This document shows positions 59,095-64,000 of a stretch of DNA of 64,000 bases, piece after piece (position 1 is the stretch's first letter; each line of letters begins with the position of its first letter). The stretch comes from Microbispora oryzae (lineage in GTDB: Bacteria > Actinomycetota > Actinomycetes > Streptosporangiales > Streptosporangiaceae): contig NZ_JAFCNB010000014.1 of the NCBI RefSeq assembly GCF_017896165.1, positions 124,001-188,000 on the forward strand, read 5' to 3'. The notes beneath the pieces were generated by a model. The model saw only the letters and a program-made list of their open reading frames with translations, made no database searches and had not been told where the DNA came from. The position numbers were made by a program, and so were the translations under genes.

Positions 59095-60633
59095 TTAGAA
59101 GGGGAATGTCCGGTCCTGGTCGCGTACGGTGATCCACTGGAGCTCGCAGAACTCCTCGGCGGCGAGACCGAGCCCGAAACGTCCCCAGCCGCTGTCCTTG
59201 ACGCCGCCGAACGGCATGTGCGGCTCGTCGTTGACGGGCTGGTCGTTCACGTGGACGATGCCGGCCTCCAGTGTCGCGGCCAGCCGCAGGCCGCGGCGGC
59301 TGTCACCCGTGATGATCGAGGCGACCAGACCCAGATCCGACCGGTTGGCCCTCGCGACCGCCTCCTCGGCCGAGCCGACGGTCTCCAGGATGACGACGGG
59401 TCCGAAGGTCTCGCCGTGGGCGATCTCGGCCTCGTCGGGGACGTCGGTGAGCACGGTGGCGGGATAGCACGGCGGCTGGGGAACCCCGCCGGCCAGGACA
59501 CGGGCGCCCAGCTCGGCCGCCTCGGTGACGCGGCGGTCGAGGAGGGCCAGGGCCCACTCGTTGATGACCGGGCCGACGACCGTCTCCGGGTCGCGCGGGT
59601 CGCCTACCGGCAGTGCCGCCACCTTGGCGGCGAACCGTTCGGCGAACTCCCCGGCGAGCGGGCGCTCGATGTAGATCCGCCGGGCGCACATGCACACCTG
59701 TCCCTGATGGACGAAGGCGCCGTAGGCCGCGGCGTCCACCGCGTACCCGACGTCGGCGTCGCCCGCGACGATGAGCGGGTTCTGCCCGCTGAGCTGGAGC
59801 ACGACGCGCTTAAGCTGCCTGCCCGCCTTCTCGGCCAGACGTCGTCCCGTCGGCGTCGACCCGGTGAAGTTGATCCGCTTGACCAGGGGGCTCTCGAGCA
59901 TCGCGGCGCCGATGTCGCCGGCCTCGCCCGATGCGTGGGTGACGACGTTCAACGCGCCGGGAGGCAGGCCGGCCTCGTGCAGGATCTCGGCCCAGAGCGC
60001 GCCACCGGTGTAGGGGGACTCTTCCGAGGGTTTCAGCACGACTGTGTTACCGAGGGCGAGCGGCCCGACGATCGCCCGTCCCGCCAGGGTGAGTGAGGCG
60101 TTCCACGGCGCGATCGCCGCGACCACGCCGACCGGACGCCGTACGGCCATGGCCTGGGTGCCCTCGACGTCCGACGGCAGTAGTTCCCCCATGGGCCGGT
60201 AGGCCAGGTGGGCGGCCTGGCGGAGGAGTTTGAGGGTGAAGTCGAGCTGGACGTCGCCGAAGTGGCGCCCGCACCCGGTCTCGTCGGCGAGGGCGTCGAG
60301 CACCTCCCTTTGGCGGCTCTCCAGGATGTCGGCGGCGCGCAGGAAGATCTGCTGGCGCCGCCGGGGCGGCTCCCCGGCCCAGCCGGCGAACGCCTCGTGG
60401 GCGGCGGCGATCGCCCGGTGCGCGTCCTCGGCGTTGCCGGCGGCGACCTCGCAGAGCGCCTCCCCCGACCACGGGGAGCGGTCGGGGTAGGTGCGGCCGG
60501 ATCCGGCGGCCACCCACTCCCCGCCGACGAAATGACCGACGAAATGACCGACGAAACGACCGGCGGCACGACCGGTGGAATCACTGGTGAACGGCGTGCG
60601 CCACCCGTCGCCGGCGCGCCCTCCTGCGGCCAT
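59095..60633 (-). CDS. NAD(P)-dependent aldehyde dehydrogenase (aromatic/aliphatic type)
   Basis: The 512-residue ALDH has VVAAIAPWNASLTLAGRA, the FTGSTPTGRRLAEKAG NAD-binding turn, LQLSGQNPL and the nucleophile Cys in FVHQGQVCMCARR. The usual general-base segment ELGG is replaced by QLSGQ, so the Glu is a Gln. The N terminus has a short repeat (FVGHFVGHFVGG). It is divergent from an IclR gene and mirrors a second ALDH gene beyond it, pointing to aldehyde catabolism under IclR control and not to the azoxy pathway. Confidence 0.88.
   Translation of the reverse strand: MAAGGRAGDGWRTPFTSDSTGRAAGRFVGHFVGHFVGGEWVAAGSGRTYPDRSPWSGEALCEVAAGNAEDAHRAIAAAHEAFAGWAGEPPRRRQQIFLRAADILESRQREVLDALADETGCGRHFGDVQLDFTLKLLRQAAHLAYRPMGELLPSDVEGTQAMAVRRPVGVVAAIAPWNASLTLAGRAIVGPLALGNTVVLKPSEESPYTGGALWAEILHEAGLPPGALNVVTHASGEAGDIGAAMLESPLVKRINFTGSTPTGRRLAEKAGRQLKRVVLQLSGQNPLIVAGDADVGYAVDAAAYGAFVHQGQVCMCARRIYIERPLAGEFAERFAAKVAALPVGDPRDPETVVGPVINEWALALLDRRVTEAAELGARVLAGGVPQPPCYPATVLTDVPDEAEIAHGETFGPVVILETVGSAEEAVARANRSDLGLVASIITGDSRRGLRLAATLEAGIVHVNDQPVNDEPHMPFGGVKDSGWGRFGLGLAAEEFCELQWITVRDQDRTFPF
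60525..60560. repeat. Three 12-bp units in the ALDH N terminus
   Basis: Cgacgaaatgac occurs twice and cgacgaaacgac once in tandem, in frame, encoding FVGH repeats of the minus-strand ALDH. Likely slippage product near the protein start. Confidence 0.85.
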
Positions 60634-60732
60634 CTGGCTCGATCCTCTCCCTACGTCGTCCGCACGGCCGAGCGAGCCATGCGATCGGGCCGGTAGTCAA
60701 ATACGTTCTGATATCTGGAACTCCGGGACAAT

Positions 60733-61578
60733 ATGCTGACCGGCGTGACCGAAGAGGATTCTCCTCGCCGGCCTGGACGCCCCCCGGCCGATCCCGCCCA
60801 CTCCGTCTCACTGGAACGCGGCCTGCGCGTCCTGTCGGCCTTCACCGGGAACCGCTCGGTGCTCGGGATCGCCGATCTGGCGCGGGCGGTCGGCCTGAAC
60901 AAGAGCACGACGCACCGGTACGTGGTCACGCTGACCGCGCTGGAGTATCTCCAGCAGGATCCGGAGACGAGGAAGTACTTCCTCGGCCCGCGCGCCGTCG
61001 ACCTCGGGTTCGCGGCTGTCGACTCGATGGAGCTGACCCGGGTCACCGGGCCGCTGCTGCAGGCGCTGGCCGACGAGACCGGGTTCACGGTCAGCCTGGG
61101 GCTGTCCGACGGGCCGGACGTCGTCTACGTCGACCGGCGCCGCAGCGTCCGGCGCAGCGCCCTGGCCATGGACCTCAACCTGCACGTCGGCTCCCGCCTG
61201 CCCGCGTACTGCACGTCCATGGGCAAGGTGCTGCTGGCGTACAAGGATCCCGCCACGCTGCGGCAGATCCTCGACCACACCGACATGGCCCGCCGCGGGC
61301 CCAAGACGATCACCAATCGGGAGCAGCTCGTGACGCTGCTGGCCAAGGTGCGCCAGAGCGGCATGGCGGTGAACGACGAGGAGCTCGCCCCCGGACTGCG
61401 ATCGTTCTCCGCGCCCGTGCGCGACCGGTCGGGCGAGGTGGTGGCGGCGATCAACGTCGCGGTCTACCTCACCCTGGCGCCTGCCGGCGTGGACGCGCTG
61501 GCCGGACGCCTGGAGGCGCCACTGCGGCGCACCGCGGCCGAGATCTCCCGGCGGCTCGGCCACCGGCCGCGGACGTAG
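60733..61578 (+). CDS. IclR-family regulator
   Basis: The 281-residue protein has a winged helix (residues 25-90: LERGLRVLSAF, IADLARAVGLNKSTTHRYVVTL) and an effector domain (residues 110-270) with SRLPAYCTSMGKVLLAY, typical of the PcaR/PobR/IclR group that senses aromatic or small acids. It lies between two aldehyde dehydrogenase genes and probably controls both. ATG 60733 is chosen; GTG 60745 is possible. A proline/arginine-rich extension precedes the DNA-binding domain. Confidence 0.92.
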   Translation: MLTGVTEEDSPRRPGRPPADPAHSVSLERGLRVLSAFTGNRSVLGIADLARAVGLNKSTTHRYVVTLTALEYLQQDPETRKYFLGPRAVDLGFAAVDSMELTRVTGPLLQALADETGFTVSLGLSDGPDVVYVDRRRSVRRSALAMDLNLHVGSRLPAYCTSMGKVLLAYKDPATLRQILDHTDMARRGPKTITNREQLVTLLAKVRQSGMAVNDEELAPGLRSFSAPVRDRSGEVVAAINVAVYLTLAPAGVDALAGRLEAPLRRTAAEISRRLGHRPRT

Positions 61579-61790
61579 CCGTTCCGGTCAGCCAAATCGC
61601 GTTCGAACTTCCGGGACGCCCTGTTGCTAGCGTGTTGAGGGGAACGTACGGTCGGGTCACCTTTCCGGCATCTCCAGGGCAGGCGCCGCGGCAACCGGCC
61701 GCGGCCCCGCCCGGCCTCCACAAGTATCCCCGGTGTCCCCGGCCTGGCTCCGCCATGCCCGCGGCATCGACACACGAAAGGACGCCCGCT

Positions 61791-63254
61791 GTGGGACTTC
61801 TCGGCAGCGTCGACTGGCAGGGCAACATCTTCAAGGACGGCGCGTGGACCGCCGGCCGGGGCGGTGACTACGCGGTCGTCGAACCGGCCACCGGTGAGAA
61901 GCTCGGCCGGATGGGGCTGGCGACCCCCGAGGACGTCGCCGAGGCGGGGGAGACGGCGGCCAGGGCCCAGCGGGAGTGGGCGGCGACGCCGCACCCCGTG
62001 CGCGCGGCCGTCCTGCGCAGAGCCGGCGACCTGTGGGAACGCCACGCCGAGGAGATCTCCGGCTGGAACGTCCGCGAGGTCGGCGCGGTGCCCGGGATGG
62101 CAGGGTTCGCGCTGCACGTGGCCGCGGCGGAGTGCTACGAGGCGGCCTCGCTGCCGAGCCGGGCGATCGGCGAGATCCTGCCGTCCGAACAGCCGCGGCT
62201 GTCCATGGCCCGGCGGACGCCGGCGGGCGTGGTCGCGGTGATCTCACCGTTCAACGTGCCGATCATCCTCGGCATCCGGTCGGTCGCCCCGGCGCTCGCC
62301 CTCGGCAACGCCGTCATCCTCAAGCCCGACCCGCGCACCGCCGTGACCGGCGGCGCGCTGATGGCGCGCGTCTTCGAGGAGGCCGGGCTGCCGCCCGGTG
62401 TGCTGCAGGTGATGACCGGCGGCGCCGACGTCGGCGAGGCCCTGATCACCGACCCGAACGTCCGGGTCATCTCGTTCACCGGCTCGACGGCCGTGGGACG
62501 GCGCGTCGGCGAACTGGCCGGGCGGCACCTGAAGCGGGCGCATCTGGAGCTCGGCGGGAACTCCGCGCTGCTGGTGCTCGACGACGCCGACGTGGACGCG
62601 GCGGTGAACCTGGCGGCCTGGGGGTCGTTCTTCCACCAGGGCCAGATCTGCATGACGACCGGACGCCACCTGGTCTCCGCCCGCCTTTACGACGACTTCG
62701 TGGAACGCCTCGCGGAGAAGGCCGGCGGACTTCCGGTGGGCGACCCGAAGTCCGGCACGGTCGCCCTTGGCCCGGTCATCGACGCGGGCCAGCGTGACAA
62801 GGTCCACCGCATGGTCACGGAGAGCGTGCGGCAGGGCGCGCGACTGGTGTCCGGCGGGACGTACGACGACCTCTTCTACCGGCCGACCGTGCTGGCGGAC
62901 GCTCCTCTCACCGCGCCCGCGTTCGCCGAGGAGGTGTTCGGTCCCGTCGCGCCGGTCACCCGGGTGTCCTCGGCCGAGGAGGCCGCGGAGCTCGCGGCGG
63001 CGGGCGACTACGGGCTCTCGCTGGGCATCGTGACCCGTGACGTGATGCGGGGGCTCGCCGTCGCGGAACGCATCCCCACCGGCATCGTGCACATCAACGA
63101 CCAGACCGTGAACGACGAGGCCAACGCGCCGTTCGGCGGCGTGGGAGCGTCCGGCACGGGGGCCCGGTTCGGGGGCGCCGCGGCGAACGTCGAGGCGTTC
63201 ACCGAGACCCGCTGGATCACCATGCGCGGCGAGCCGGCGCGCTACCCCTTCTGA
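61791..63254 (+). CDS. Aldehyde dehydrogenase (benzaldehyde/salicylaldehyde type)
   Basis: The product is 487 residues from GTG 61791 (GAAAGGA upstream). It has VVAVISPFNVPIILGIRSV, SFTGSTAVGRRVGELAG, HLELGGNSALLVL with the general-base Glu, and Cys287 in FFHQGQICMTTGR. NAD-dependent oxidation of an aldehyde to acid is expected. It shares an IclR regulator with the divergent ALDH at 59095. Aromatic-aldehyde catabolism is the likely setting. Confidence 0.9.
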   Translation: MGLLGSVDWQGNIFKDGAWTAGRGGDYAVVEPATGEKLGRMGLATPEDVAEAGETAARAQREWAATPHPVRAAVLRRAGDLWERHAEEISGWNVREVGAVPGMAGFALHVAAAECYEAASLPSRAIGEILPSEQPRLSMARRTPAGVVAVISPFNVPIILGIRSVAPALALGNAVILKPDPRTAVTGGALMARVFEEAGLPPGVLQVMTGGADVGEALITDPNVRVISFTGSTAVGRRVGELAGRHLKRAHLELGGNSALLVLDDADVDAAVNLAAWGSFFHQGQICMTTGRHLVSARLYDDFVERLAEKAGGLPVGDPKSGTVALGPVIDAGQRDKVHRMVTESVRQGARLVSGGTYDDLFYRPTVLADAPLTAPAFAEEVFGPVAPVTRVSSAEEAAELAAAGDYGLSLGIVTRDVMRGLAVAERIPTGIVHINDQTVNDEANAPFGGVGASGTGARFGGAAANVEAFTETRWITMRGEPARYPF

Positions 63255-63270
63255 CGGCGCCCATCCCGCT

Positions 63271-64000
63271 CTACTCAGGCCAGACCGCGGGGAGGCCGTA
63301 CATCCGGAACAGCGACGGGTCCACGAACGACACGATGCGCACGACCAGCCCGCCCTCGATCGTCAGGTGCGTGATCTGGTGCGCGTCGAAGCCGCCGGAC
63401 CCGTCGGTCCGGTACAGCGCCACGCCGAACGCGGCGTTGAGCCCGACGACGCGGGCGCGGAACCGGCCCGGTGCCGCCCGGCTGGCGAAGAACGCGGAGA
63501 CGAGCTCGCGACCGGCGTACCAGGTGTCGACCGGCGGCATCTCCAGCTCGATGTCCGACCGCATCAACGAGACAAGCCCGGTGACGTCACCCTCGACGAA
63601 CGCCTCCAGGTATCTCTCGACGATCGCGCGTTCCCCCGCGTCGTCCGGCGCGGACGTGACGGCCTGCGCCGGGGCGAGCTCCGCGAGCCGGGCACGCGCC
63701 CGCTGCAGCGCGCTGGTGACCGACGCGACGGAGGTGCCCAGCGTCTCGGCGACCTCGGCGGCCGGGACGGCGAGGACGTCGCGGAGGATGAGCACCGCTC
63801 GCTGCCGGGCCGGGAGCCGCTGCAGCGCGACCACGAACGCGAGCCGCACACTGTCGCGCGTGGTGATGACCGCGGCCGGATCCTGCGGTAGGTCGGCCAC
63901 CAGCACCGAGGGGATCGGCTCCAGCCACGGCGTCTCACGGCCGTCGGGCAGCGGCCACCGCACCTCGGCCGCCGGGTCGACGACGTCGGACGGCAGCACC
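63271..64000 (-). CDS. ECF sigma factor with SnoaL-like C-terminal domain (cut by right edge)
   Basis: The C-terminal 242 residues or more are present; the true N terminus lies beyond the window. Visible are a sigma region 4 (VVALQRLPARQRAVLILRDVLAVPAAEVAETLGTS, SALQRARARL) and an NTF2/SnoaL-like domain (residues from about 120) as in SigJ/ECF41-type factors, where that domain regulates activity. No anti-sigma gene is seen on this side. Confidence 0.85.
   Translation of the reverse strand, partial: VLPSDVVDPAAEVRWPLPDGRETPWLEPIPSVLVADLPQDPAAVITTRDSVRLAFVVALQRLPARQRAVLILRDVLAVPAAEVAETLGTSVASVTSALQRARARLAELAPAQAVTSAPDDAGERAIVERYLEAFVEGDVTGLVSLMRSDIELEMPPVDTWYAGRELVSAFFASRAAPGRFRARVVGLNAAFGVALYRTDGSGGFDAHQITHLTIEGGLVVRIVSFVDPSLFRMYGLPAVWPE

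Noticed and set aside
59062..60096. Plus-strand open frame of 344 codons
   Set aside because: Antisense of the aldehyde dehydrogenase at 59095.

Overview
The window is high-GC actinomycete DNA. GTG/TTG starts, start/stop overlaps of 1-8 nt, SARP and AfsR-type regulators and two adjacent secondary-metabolite loci all point that way. A Streptosporangiales-like genus is plausible, but I cannot fix the genus from the sequence.

Region A (1-18.4 kb) is the right end of a type I polyketide cluster. On the minus strand lie a stand-alone condensation-domain protein and the 5' part of a modular PKS. The PKS reads KSQ, degenerate AT, ACP, then KS-AT-KR-ACP, then the start of another KS, and runs off the left edge. 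Divergently, an overlapping operon encodes a KASIII-like enzyme, an ATP-grasp ligase, a PLP decarboxylase, an acyl carrier protein, a KAS-like protein without the active-site Cys, two acyl-CoA-dehydrogenase-like proteins, an AcpS-type phosphopantetheinyl transferase and a two-gene ABC exporter. The ATP-grasp/decarboxylase/ACP trio resembles BtrJ/BtrK/BtrI of butirosin, which makes 4-aminobutyryl-ACP, so an amino-acyl starter is plausible.

Region B (18.4-22.5 kb) carries an AfsR/NB-ARC-type regulator and a MarR regulator with an alpha/beta hydrolase.

Region C (22.5-53.7 kb) is, by gene content, an azoxy natural-product cluster of the valanimycin type with a fatty-acid-derived rather than valine-derived amine. 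It has homologues by family of VlmA (seryl-tRNA-dependent transferase), VlmL (seryl-tRNA synthetase), VlmH/VlmR (amine N-hydroxylase and flavin reductase), VlmO and VlmB (small membrane protein and diiron protein), VlmJ/VlmK (kinase and dehydratase) and a SARP. The chain-making part includes an acetyl-CoA carboxylase fusion, FabH, ACP, FabF, FabI, a fatty acid desaturase, an acyl reductase of the aldehyde dehydrogenase family and a class III aminotransferase.

The most striking feature is a pair of nearly identical 88-nt serine-tRNA-like genes at 25387-25474 and 25665-25752, next to the seryl-transferase gene. Both have a serine-type acceptor stem, discriminator G and long variable arm, but an 8-nt anticodon loop and a bulged T stem. 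Each is preceded by the same three-heptamer array (TCAGNNN, 11-bp period, 8 bp before an AT-rich hexamer) that precedes the three main biosynthetic operons. This suggests SARP-controlled tRNAs dedicated to natural-product synthesis and perhaps uncoupled from translation.

Region D (53.8-64 kb) looks like ordinary genome: an XRE-type regulator with a small partner, a lipoprotein, a large protein of unknown function, two aldehyde dehydrogenases flanking an IclR regulator, and a sigma factor cut by the right edge.
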